64,000 nt of DNA from Thermodesulfobacteriota bacterium (GTDB lineage Bacteria; Desulfobacterota; Desulfobacteria; Desulfobacterales; Desulfosudaceae): assembly GCA_040753795.1 (NCBI GenBank), contig JBFMDX010000002.1, forward strand, positions 186,001 through 250,000. The letters are read 5' to 3'. The notes below the pieces were generated by a model. That model did not search any database, was not told where the DNA came from, and saw only the letters and a program-made list of their open reading frames with translations. The first letter of the stretch is position 1. Each line of letters begins with the position of its first letter. This document shows, in pieces, positions 16,528 to 24,399 of the stretch. The position numbers were made by a program, and so were the translations under genes.

Positions 16528-19500
16528 ATGGCAGAAAACAACAAAATGGCCATCGTCGGCTTTGATACGGGATCTGTTTCGGTCTCGATGGTTGTTCTTG
16601 ATGAAAACCGAGCCGTTGTGATGAAAAAATATGCCTCCCACAATGGAAAGGTGATTGAAACGATTCGGTCTTTCTTATCCGATCTGCCGCTTGCGTCAGG
16701 TTATATCAGCGCCACCGACTCCAGTCATGTGGCAATCAAAGCCCATCGCCGTTACCATGCGGTGATGGCTGAGGTCCGGACGTTGAAGGAACGTCAACCG
16801 GATGCAAGGGCGATGATCAGCGCCGGAGGAGAAAAATTTTATTTAACAGCCTTTCATCCGGATGGGCGGTATAAATCGACTAAATCAAATCCATCCTGTG
16901 CCGCCGGTACCGGCTGTTTTCTTGATCAGCAGGCGGGGCGATTGGGCTTCAATCATATCACCAGGCTATGTGATATGGCCTTGTCGAATACCAGAAGGCC
17001 GTTGCCGATTGCTACCCGTTGCGCCGTTTTCGCGAAAACCGATTTAATCCATGCCCAGCAGGAGGGCTGCTCTGTCCCGGGAATATGTGCCGGGCTATGC
17101 CAGGGAGTGGCGAAAAACATAGCCGACACGCTGTTTTCCGCCGCAAAGCCTGAAGGAAAAGTTGTCATGTGCGGCGGCGTGGCCTTAAATACTGCCGTGG
17201 TTCGATATCTTGAAGAACAGCTCAACAGCAGAGTGGAAATCGATGAATTCGCCTGTTTTTATGGGGCTATGGGGGCGGCCCTCCTGCTGGCTGATGATCT
17301 GGCATCGGGGAAGAAGGGAGCGATTTTTCCGGCTGAAGAGTTGACTGAAGGCTCAATTATATTAAACAAAAAAGTCGAAAACCCAGCAACCTGTAACCCG
17401 CTGACTTTTAACAATCCAGACTATCCGGACTTCTCAGCCGTTGAAAGATGGCTTTATACCACATCCAATCCGAACCGGCCTGGTGCCGGGGTTGAAGTGG
17501 AATCCCATCAAACAGTCCGCGGCGATAACACCATTTCCGTTGTTCTGGGCCTGGATATCGGGGCCACCAGCACAAAGGCCGCGCTGATGGATGGGGGCAG
17601 AAACGTCATGGCCGGTTTTTACACCCGGACGGCAGCAGATCCGGTAGGGGCGGTCTGCGGTGTTTTTGAAGCGATCGCGGATTTTATCAGACGGAAAAAC
17701 ATGACGCTGCATGTGGCCGGATTCGCCACCACCGGGTCAGGCAGAAAGCTGATTGGCGCCCTGATGGGGGCGGACGCATCTCCTGATGAGATCACCGCTC
17801 ATGCCAGGGCAGCGGTACACATCGATCCCGCTGTTGATACCATTATCGAAATTGGCGGCCAGGACGCCAAATTCACCGCCATCAAAAACGGTATGGTATC
17901 CTTTGCCAGAATGAACAATGCCTGCGCCGCTGGGACCGGGAGCCTTATTGAAGACCTGGCGGCGCAATATAACTGCCCGATTGATCAGATATCTTGCCTG
18001 GTGGAAGGCGTAAGGGCGCCGCTATCCAGTGACCGCTGCGCGGTATTTCTGGAAAGGGATATTACCCATCTGTTAAACAGCGGATTCAATGTGGCCGAAG
18101 CCCTGGCTTCAGCGATTCATTCAGTCAGAGAAAATTATCTGAACAAAGTGGCCATAAAGAGTGCTATCGGGGAGAACATTTCTTTCCAGGGAGCGACGGC
18201 AAAAAACAGGGCCCTGGTCGCGGCGTTTGAGCAAAAACTGCAAAAAACCATAAAGGTCACTTTGTATTGCCACTTGGCCGGTGCTATCGGGGCCGCTTTG
18301 CTTCTGATGGACGAAAAGAAGATGGAAACCCGGTTTTCCGGACTTGCGATTTATGACCAGAAGATCCCTTTGACTTCAGAAGTGTGTAATCTTTGTACCA
18401 ATCACTGTCAGCTGACTCTGGCGGAAGTAAACGGCACAACCGTTGCGTTCGGTTGTTCATGCGGTCGCGATTACAACACAAAAGCGCATTTGAAAAAGGC
18501 CGATAACGGGCTTGACGGCGTGAAAAAGCGACGGGAGTTAAAAGATAAATGTTTTCAACGGAACCCTTCTCTTTTTAACGAGATCACCATCGGTATTCCA
18601 TCGGCCCTGCATGTTTATGATGACCTGGAATTCTGGCAGGGCTTTTTCACCCTTCTCAAGATCAATACCATTACGTCCAGAGGGTTTAAAGACGGCATTA
18701 CGCTTGGGAAGAAAATTGCCGGCGCGGATTTCTGCATGCCGGTAACAACCGCTCACGGGCATGCCTGCTGGTTGACGGATAAGAGCGACTATGTGTTTGC
18801 GCCGGTGTATATGGAAGAAAACACCGGGAGCGATATTATGCAGTATTGCTTGTATACACAATATGTTCCCGCATTGATTAAGGGGGTTATTCCCGAAAGA
18901 ACGCTGATGCCGCTGGTGCGTTATTTGTATTCCAGGCGTTATGTCAAAAAGCAGCTTCATGCCATGTTAAAAGGCATCACCCGCCGTAACATCGGTCTTT
19001 ATGAGGTGTCCGCTGCTTATGACCGGATGATGACGCTTAAAAAGGTGTCCGAAAAACAGATACAGAAACTTGGAGACACCCTCATACAAAACCGGGATGA
19101 TATTTCTATTGTCCTTCTGGGTAGGCCTTACGCCATTCTGCCGTCTTCCATAATCTGTCGAATTACTGACATGCTGGCCGAACAGGGCATCGCGACTGTC
19201 TATCAGGATATGCTTAAAGTCGAAGCCGATACGACCGCAAACATTAAATCGCTGTTAAGAAGCGTCAACTGGCATTTTGGCACAAAAGTGCTGGAGGCAG
19301 CGGAAAAAACAGCCCGGACCCGGGGGCTTTACCCGGTGATGGTCACATGTTTTAAATGCTCGCCGGACAGTTTTGTCATGGATTACGTTAAGGCAATTAT
19401 GGATAATCACCACAAGCCTTATCTTATTCTGGAGTTGGATGAACATGTTTCCGGCATAGGCTATGAAACCCGGATTGAATCGGCCATCAGGGTATTCCGG

Positions 19501-20829
19501 CATCATCATCAGTCATCCGCATCAGCGCTGAAGATTAACCCTGGCGGCTACAGAAGAATAAATCCGGAGAAAGCGACCACGCTGAAGGGTAAAGCCGTGG
19601 TTCTTCCCAACTGGGACGCCTATACCTTCCGGTTGGTCAGGGCGGTCATGGAATCCGCGGGCCTTGACGTGTACCTGATAGAAGAAACGTCGGACACCAT
19701 TGCGAAAAGCCTTACGGATAATAGTGGTCAGTGCGCTCCTGTACATGCCATAACTCAGGGGTTCTCGGAAACCATTATCAGAAACGGGCTTGACCCCGCC
19801 CGGACCGTTCTCTGGATGCTGCGGGGAAGGATCTGCAATCTGCCGCAATACCCCCACTTTATTAAAACCCGCCTGGAACGATATGGGCAGGGTTTGGAGA
19901 AAGCCCGGGTGTATACCGGCGGGCAGTTGTTGATGGACATTTCCGTAAAGCTGTTTAAGCACACCTATTTCGCTTATATGCTCGGCGGTTTTTTGCGTAA
20001 AGCCGGTTGCGCCATCAGGCCTTATGAAACAAACAAAGGGGAAACGGACCGCGTTCTTGAACAAGGCCTTTTACTTATCGAAGCCGCATTCGGGAGCAAC
20101 AACTCATTGGATGCGGCGGTGGCGAAAACGGTTGAAATGCTCGGGGCGATCCCCGTAAAACGGGAAAAACGGACCAAAGTGGCGATTATCGGGGATCTTT
20201 ACGTTCGAGACAACCATGTGATGAATCAGGATGTGATCGCCTTTATAGAAGCACAGGGCGGGGAGGTGGTGACGACGCCATATACGGAAACAGGCAAGAT
20301 GATTGTCAGAGCCCACTTGAAGCGGCGGTTTAATGAAAGGCGAAGCACGTACAACGTCGCCCTCAGGTCTTTTATGACAACCATGCAGGTGTTTAATGTG
20401 CAGCTTTTCGGATACAAGGCGATTTTATCGACCGTCACCATGATGGAAAGAAAATACCTGAAACTGTTTAACACGCTTTTGGATGAAGCGATTCATACCT
20501 ATGAGGATCCGGTCGAGTCGATTTTGTCGCCTTACGGGCTCACCATTGAAAGCAGCGGAGAGACCCAGGAAAATGTTTTAAAAGCTCATTATCTAAAAAA
20601 ACATTATCCTGATATTGATTTGTTTGTTCAGTTGAGCCCGGCTTTCTGCTGCCCCTCACTGATTACCGAGGCCATGGGCGCTAAAATTGAACAGCAAACC
20701 GGAATACCGATAGTCACGATCACCTATGACGGCGCGCTTGGCTGTAAAAATGATGAGATCATCCCGCATCTGGCCTATTCGGGCGGCCGTGAAAAGTATA
20801 ATGCCGCTTCCAAATCAAAGCGATTTTAA
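16528..20829 (+). CDS. Fused CoA-dehydratase activase (BadF/HgdC-type ATPase, tandem)
   Basis: This 1433-residue protein contains two ASKHA-type activase domains. The first (1 to about 265) has VGFDTGSVSVSMVVLD, C124 in SCAAGTG and C165 in RCAVFAKTD. The second (about 335-595) has GLDIGATSTKAALMD, C466 in ACAAGTG and C504 in RCAVFLERD. In HgdC-like activators these paired cysteines hold a [4Fe-4S] cluster at a dimer interface, while ATP hydrolysis drives low-potential electron transfer. A cysteine-rich segment (CNLCTNHC, CSCGRDYN, about 620-655) and a C-terminal half resembling DUF2229/dehydratase-like domains follow (IGIPSALHVYDDLEFW; IGDLYVRDNHVMN). Similar fused proteins occur in clostridia and Deltaproteobacteria with unknown partners. 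No dehydratase or benzoyl-CoA reductase subunit is in the window. Confidence 0.93.
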   Translation: MAENNKMAIVGFDTGSVSVSMVVLDENRAVVMKKYASHNGKVIETIRSFLSDLPLASGYISATDSSHVAIKAHRRYHAVMAEVRTLKERQPDARAMISAGGEKFYLTAFHPDGRYKSTKSNPSCAAGTGCFLDQQAGRLGFNHITRLCDMALSNTRRPLPIATRCAVFAKTDLIHAQQEGCSVPGICAGLCQGVAKNIADTLFSAAKPEGKVVMCGGVALNTAVVRYLEEQLNSRVEIDEFACFYGAMGAALLLADDLASGKKGAIFPAEELTEGSIILNKKVENPATCNPLTFNNPDYPDFSAVERWLYTTSNPNRPGAGVEVESHQTVRGDNTISVVLGLDIGATSTKAALMDGGRNVMAGFYTRTAADPVGAVCGVFEAIADFIRRKNMTLHVAGFATTGSGRKLIGALMGADASPDEITAHARAAVHIDPAVDTIIEIGGQDAKFTAIKNGMVSFARMNNACAAGTGSLIEDLAAQYNCPIDQISCLVEGVRAPLSSDRCAVFLERDITHLLNSGFNVAEALASAIHSVRENYLNKVAIKSAIGENISFQGATAKNRALVAAFEQKLQKTIKVTLYCHLAGAIGAALLLMDEKKMETRFSGLAIYDQKIPLTSEVCNLCTNHCQLTLAEVNGTTVAFGCSCGRDYNTKAHLKKADNGLDGVKKRRELKDKCFQRNPSLFNEITIGIPSALHVYDDLEFWQGFFTLLKINTITSRGFKDGITLGKKIAGADFCMPVTTAHGHACWLTDKSDYVFAPVYMEENTGSDIMQYCLYTQYVPALIKGVIPERTLMPLVRYLYSRRYVKKQLHAMLKGITRRNIGLYEVSAAYDRMMTLKKVSEKQIQKLGDTLIQNRDDISIVLLGRPYAILPSSIICRITDMLAEQGIATVYQDMLKVEADTTANIKSLLRSVNWHFGTKVLEAAEKTARTRGLYPVMVTCFKCSPDSFVMDYVKAIMDNHHKPYLILELDEHVSGIGYETRIESAIRVFRHHHQSSASALKINPGGYRRINPEKATTLKGKAVVLPNWDAYTFRLVRAVMESAGLDVYLIEETSDTIAKSLTDNSGQCAPVHAITQGFSETIIRNGLDPARTVLWMLRGRICNLPQYPHFIKTRLERYGQGLEKARVYTGGQLLMDISVKLFKHTYFAYMLGGFLRKAGCAIRPYETNKGETDRVLEQGLLLIEAAFGSNNSLDAAVAKTVEMLGAIPVKREKRTKVAIIGDLYVRDNHVMNQDVIAFIEAQGGEVVTTPYTETGKMIVRAHLKRRFNERRSTYNVALRSFMTTMQVFNVQLFGYKAILSTVTMMERKYLKLFNTLLDEAIHTYEDPVESILSPYGLTIESSGETQENVLKAHYLKKHYPDIDLFVQLSPAFCCPSLITEAMGAKIEQQTGIPIVTITYDGALGCKNDEIIPHLAYSGGREKYNAASKSKRF

Positions 20830-20837
20830 GCGTTGAT

Positions 20838-20871
20838 GCATTCGTAAAAAGTCTTTACATCGTCATTCCGG
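20838..20871. repeat. Fragment of a dispersed intergenic repeat
   Basis: The 34 bases after the activase stop (GCATTCGTAAAAAGTC... CGTCATTCCGG) resemble the start of a dispersed repeat I remember from Deltaproteobacterial genomes. The usual continuation with inverted CCGGAA is missing, so this would be a truncated copy. Only one copy is seen in this window. Confidence 0.28.
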
Positions 20872-20878
20872 TAGTACG

Positions 20879-21583
20879 TTACCGCCACACAAAAAGTTCA
20901 CGCACAAACTGAAAATAATAGGCAGCCCCCCAGCGCCAGATCTGCAGTTTCCGCTGGCCGCCAATGCGCGGCGGTTCGTCTCCCGGAATTTCGGCGACGC
21001 GCAGCTTGCGCTTGGCTGCCCGCACCGACAGCAGTGGCTCGGTGCCGATCCGGGTGCCAAACAGTTTTTCCGCCAGGATAAAGCCGTCCTCCCGGTTCAA
21101 TTCAAGATCATAGAAGATCCGGGTCTTAAAGGCCCGGAACATGACCATGCAGTCGGTATAGCGGGAGCCGTAGAGCAGGTTGACGGTCCCGGTGAACAGC
21201 CGGTTGCCGAAGGCGGTCAGCAGGTCGTCATCCGCGCTCCTGGCGTTGTCCAGATACCGGGAGACGATGACCATGTCATAATTTTCGTTCATTTTGTCGA
21301 TCAGCGCGGGAATCAGCTCCGGAATGGAGTTGCCGTCCGGGCTGAAAGTGATGACGATATCGCCGGTCACCCGGGCAAGGGCTTCGTTATAGGCATGCCG
21401 CAGCCCGGGCTGCTTCTGCTCGATCAGCGTCCAGCCGTTGGCTTTGACGTATTCAGTGGTGCCGTCGACGGAACCGCCGTCCACGATGATGAGCTGATCA
21501 ACCCACTCGTTTTTGACGCGCGGCATGATGGCCTTCATCCCGTCGATTTCGTTTAAGGTGGGGATAAGCAGCGTAACGGTCAT
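20879..21583 (-). CDS. Family 2 glycosyltransferase
   Basis: The 234-residue GT-A protein begins VTLLIPTLNEIDGM, with the nucleotide-sugar site IIVDGGSVDGTTEYV and the metal-binding region ITFSPDGNSIPELIPAL. No C-terminal membrane helices are evident, so it is likely cytoplasmic or peripheral. Small GT2 enzymes of this shape often make polyprenyl-phosphate sugars. It follows the transketolase C-terminal gene by 69 bases on the same strand, suggesting that the transketolase-like enzyme makes or alters a sugar this enzyme uses. Donor and acceptor are unknown. Confidence 0.9.
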   Translation of the reverse strand: MTVTLLIPTLNEIDGMKAIMPRVKNEWVDQLIIVDGGSVDGTTEYVKANGWTLIEQKQPGLRHAYNEALARVTGDIVITFSPDGNSIPELIPALIDKMNENYDMVIVSRYLDNARSADDDLLTAFGNRLFTGTVNLLYGSRYTDCMVMFRAFKTRIFYDLELNREDGFILAEKLFGTRIGTEPLLSVRAAKRKLRVAEIPGDEPPRIGGQRKLQIWRWGAAYYFQFVRELFVWR

Positions 21584-21652
21584 GGACTGGTTCTCGTTTC
21601 CGGCGGATCATTGGGTTGAATGGATTGGCGCATCGGTTGCGGCAGGCTTTGT

Positions 21653-22603
21653 TTACACCAGCGTTGAGATTTTTTTCAACAGCGTCTTTTTATCAAGGCC
21701 ATAGTGCTGGCGGATGACCTCCCTGCCCCCATATTTGTAACAATATCCCTGATCCATGGAAATGCCAAAACGATGGACGGAGATGGAGGCCTGATGGTCA
21801 TTGACGACCTCCAGGACCGTGCTTCCCAGTCCGCCAGCCAGCAGATGCTCCTCGATGGTTATAATCCGGGAAAAAGGCCGTATGGTTTCCAGAAACGCGG
21901 ACTCATTTATGGGAAAATTAAACAGATCCATGACCCCGACCCGGAGGCCTTTTTTTGCAAGTGAGTCTGCGATGGCCAGGGCTGTAAGCGTCATGCTGCC
22001 GGTCGTCACCAGGCAGGTGTCGCCTTCCTGCCTTAAGAGCAGAAGTCCCCGCGAAAAATCCGTTCCATCCGGATAGATCGATCCCTGGTCCTGCCGGTCC
22101 AGTCGCACATAGTTGGTAATTGTTTTATCCGCCGCGCAGGAAATCTTCGCAAAATGGGCCGCCATGGTTCCATCCGAAATGCTGTCGATGCGGATATGGG
22201 GCATGGCGCGCATGATGGCGATATCCTCGATCATGTGGTGGGTCGGCCCGGAGTCATCGTATCCAAACCCGGCGCCGACCCCGACAATGGTGATGGGGGT
22301 GCGCATAATAGCATTTTCCACCCGGATCTGTTCCAGGCAGCGCAGGGTAATAAACGGGGCAATGGCGTAGGTGAACACTTTTTTGCCGGTCAGCACCAGC
22401 CCGGTGGCCAGCATGATGGCGTTCTGTTCGGCAATGCCGACATTGACAAACTGGGTCGGCATGTCCCGCCGGAACCGGTCCAGAGAAGGTGCCCCCATGT
22501 CGGCACTGATAATGACGATATCCGGGTCCGTGCGGGCGTAATCATAAACCGTATTCCAGAAAATATCCCGCTGGAAGCCATTATTTTTAGGTGCTATTTT
22601 CAA
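21653..22603 (-). CDS. Transketolase-like protein, C-terminal half (PYR and C domains)
   Basis: The 316-residue protein matches the second half of transketolase/DXS. VIISADMGAP, the activating glutamate in VNVGIAEQNAIMLATGL, FTYAIAPFITLRCLEQIR, and SGPTHHMIEDIAIMRA are all conserved. The C-terminal domain runs from about residue 190 (TGSMTLTALAIADSL). It pairs with the N-terminal half at 23385-24221 to make one TPP enzyme that transfers two-carbon ketol units. Split transketolases are common in secondary sugar pathways. The two halves here are separated by a toxin-antitoxin pair. Confidence 0.92.
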   Translation of the reverse strand: MKIAPKNNGFQRDIFWNTVYDYARTDPDIVIISADMGAPSLDRFRRDMPTQFVNVGIAEQNAIMLATGLVLTGKKVFTYAIAPFITLRCLEQIRVENAIMRTPITIVGVGAGFGYDDSGPTHHMIEDIAIMRAMPHIRIDSISDGTMAAHFAKISCAADKTITNYVRLDRQDQGSIYPDGTDFSRGLLLLRQEGDTCLVTTGSMTLTALAIADSLAKKGLRVGVMDLFNFPINESAFLETIRPFSRIITIEEHLLAGGLGSTVLEVVNDHQASISVHRFGISMDQGYCYKYGGREVIRQHYGLDKKTLLKKISTLV

Positions 22604-22633
22604 TTTTTGATACCCGCCGGCTTTGGTTTTTGG

Positions 22634-23058
22634 CTACTGAAAAGGATTGATAATGGAGAGTTTGGCCGATAACTGCAATCCATGCTGCATGTCTTCAGAT
22701 ACCAGAAATTCCGCTTCGCATTCCAAAGCGGCAGCGGCGACAAGGCTGTCCCAGAAAGAAAAGTTAAATTGGCTACGAATTTTTGATGCCTGCAATAAAA
22801 TTTCCCGGGAGAATTCAAGCACAGAATATCTTTTGTAAAGGGAAGTCATAAGAGAATGAATTCGAGGTTCAGTAAACCCGGCCTTTTTTAAAAGGTTTAC
22901 GCTGATTTCATTGATAATTTGAGTGCTGATAACGATTTCGTTGCCGGTAATGACGGATTGCGCCGTTCTGTTTTTTTTTCATCCTCCGTAAGGATAAAGG
23001 CATAAAGCCATATATTGGTATCTACGAAACAGCGCTTGCCAGGTGTGATATCAGTCAC
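22634..23058 (-). pseudogene. VapC-like PIN-domain toxin, frameshifted in an A9 run
   Basis: The N-terminal part (GTG start at 23058, overlapping the antitoxin stop) reads VTDITPGKRCFVDTNIWLYAF. At the run of nine A (minus strand, about 22970-22978) the frame is lost and the 5' frame ends near 22897. In the next frame the rest of a PIN domain continues: QSVITGNEIVISTQIINEIS, FWDSLVAAAALE, LVSEDMQHG, ending at 22634. All four acidic residues of the PIN active site are present across the two frames (D in VDTN, E in IINE, D in FWDS, D in SEDM). One extra A or two fewer would restore a PIN protein of about 140 residues. The shift could be a sequencing error, slippage-controlled expression, or real decay. 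Confidence 0.8.
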
Positions 23059-23272
23059 GCTTATATATTTCCTTCCGGGCAAAGGGCGTGAAGGATTTGA
23101 TGGTTATCGGGTTCCGTAAAAGCGCATTAATTTCATCCGACTCATCCGACTCATTTTCGAAAGGATCGTTGAGAATAATGACTTTTACGGAGCTGCTCAA
23201 TGTTTGCCTGTATTTTTGAGGAATATGAATTACGCCGTTTTCCACTTTTGCCTTGAACTCTATCGCTTCCAT
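23051..23272 (-). CDS. VapB-like antitoxin (AbrB/SpoVT-type N-terminus)
   Basis: The 73-residue protein starts MEAIEFKAKVENGVIHIPQ, the beta-hairpin swap pattern of AbrB-type DNA-binding antitoxins. It continues with VKVIILNDPF and an acidic stretch (ENESDESDEI) that could neutralise a PIN nuclease. The gene directly precedes and overlaps the PIN toxin by 8 bases, the usual antitoxin-first order. Repression of its own promoter through the palindrome at 23326-23341 is likely. It is more AT-rich than the flanking transketolase genes, suggesting a separate origin. Confidence 0.8.
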   Translation of the reverse strand: MEAIEFKAKVENGVIHIPQKYRQTLSSSVKVIILNDPFENESDESDEINALLRNPITIKSFTPFARKEIYKRD

Positions 23273-23319
23273 GATTCATTACCTTGTAAATAAATTGAGA
23301 ACAACCATTTCAGCTAATA

Positions 23320-23348
23320 TTCTTAACCATTTCGGAATGGTATGTCAA
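23320..23348 (-). promoter_or_regulatory. Toxin-antitoxin promoter with a palindromic operator in the spacer
   Basis: On the minus strand a perfect TTGACA (23343-23348) and TAAGAA (23320-23325) are 17 bases apart. The spacer is filled by a hairpin palindrome: ACCATT-TCGG-AATGGT (23326-23341 on the plus strand). A further half site AACCATTTCAG lies at 23303-23313, 22 bases (two helical turns) from AACCATTTCGG at 23325. This layout suits repression by a dimeric antitoxin. The binding protein is inferred from position only. Confidence 0.45.
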
Positions 23349-23384
23349 TCGATTATGACACCGGGTTAACGGGGATGGATACTA

Positions 23385-24221
23385 TTATTCACGGCTGTAT
23401 CTCCCTTTCAGCTCCCGGCGGCAGGTTTCCGCTTCCTTGCCTCTGGGCGCCACACCGTGCCACAGCGGAACATTGGAAATGGACTCGACCCCTTCACCTT
23501 TGACTGTATCGGCGATGATGACCAGAGGCTGTGATGATCTCCGGCTGCGGACCGGCCTTAAAACATTCAACAGGCTCTCAAAGCAATGGCCGTTAATGCG
23601 CGCCACATTCCATCCGAATGCCCGCCAGCGTTCATCCATGGGCTCCAGCGCCACGATATTTTCCGTAAAATCGGTCACGCACATGAAGTTTCTGTCTACA
23701 ATGGCCACCAGGTTGTTTAACCGGTGATGCCCGGCAAACATGGCCGTTTCCCAGACCGAGCCCTCATAACACTCCCCGTCGCCCAGCAGGGTAAAGACCA
23801 AATACGGCTCGCGGCTCATTCTGGCCCCAAGGGCCACACCGGCCGAGATACCGAACCCCTGTCCCAGGGAGCCGGCGGTAATTTCCACGCCGGGCACGTC
23901 GGATTGAAGGTGGACCCCGAATCTGCCGTTTTTCATGGCAAAGCGATCCAGCTCTTTCTTGTCAAAAAAGCCCAGGTCCCCCAGAATCGCGTACAGGGCC
24001 GGGCTGACCTGGGCATGGCTTAACAGAAACCGGTCGCGTCCTTCCCATTCAGGGTTTTTGGGGTCAACCCGAAGAATCCCGCCATAGTAGAGCGCTACCA
24101 GGATATCGATGCTGGACAGGGATGAGGTGACATGGCCGGTGCCGGCCCTGATGCACATTTCCAGCATGGCCTGGCGGATTTGAAAGGCTTTTTTCTCCAG
24201 TTTTTGAATAAGGGCGGTCAT
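23385..24221 (-). CDS. Transketolase-like protein, N-terminal half (PP domain) with altered SKGH motif
   Basis: The 278-residue protein has the transketolase N-terminal features AGTGHVTSSLSSIDILVALYY, GSLGQGFGISAGVALGA, and TPP motif GDGECYEGSVWETAMFAGHH ... IVDRNFM. One conserved segment is changed: transketolases have S-K-G-H before the ALYA region, whereas this reads S68-H69-A70-Q71 (LLSHAQVSPALYAIL). That His normally lies in the active site, so substrate preference may differ. The ATG at 24221 is chosen over the upstream ATG at 24311 because GGGGAAAA precedes it and the family starts here. It leads the minus-strand group with the antitoxin, C-terminal half and GT2. Confidence 0.9.
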   Translation of the reverse strand: MTALIQKLEKKAFQIRQAMLEMCIRAGTGHVTSSLSSIDILVALYYGGILRVDPKNPEWEGRDRFLLSHAQVSPALYAILGDLGFFDKKELDRFAMKNGRFGVHLQSDVPGVEITAGSLGQGFGISAGVALGARMSREPYLVFTLLGDGECYEGSVWETAMFAGHHRLNNLVAIVDRNFMCVTDFTENIVALEPMDERWRAFGWNVARINGHCFESLLNVLRPVRSRRSSQPLVIIADTVKGEGVESISNVPLWHGVAPRGKEAETCRRELKGRYSRE

Positions 24222-24399
24222 GCTTTTCCCCTTTCGATGCTTCGGTAGCACGCGCACTTGATTCCGACGTATAAGAGGGTATGCCCCCTTTTTATTGACA
24301 TGACCCAGCAACTTTAGATACCTATGCTTATCAATAATTTTCTTGATTTACAATCCGAAAGGGTATTAGTCCCATAGCAATTAATTGAGACAGTCATCA

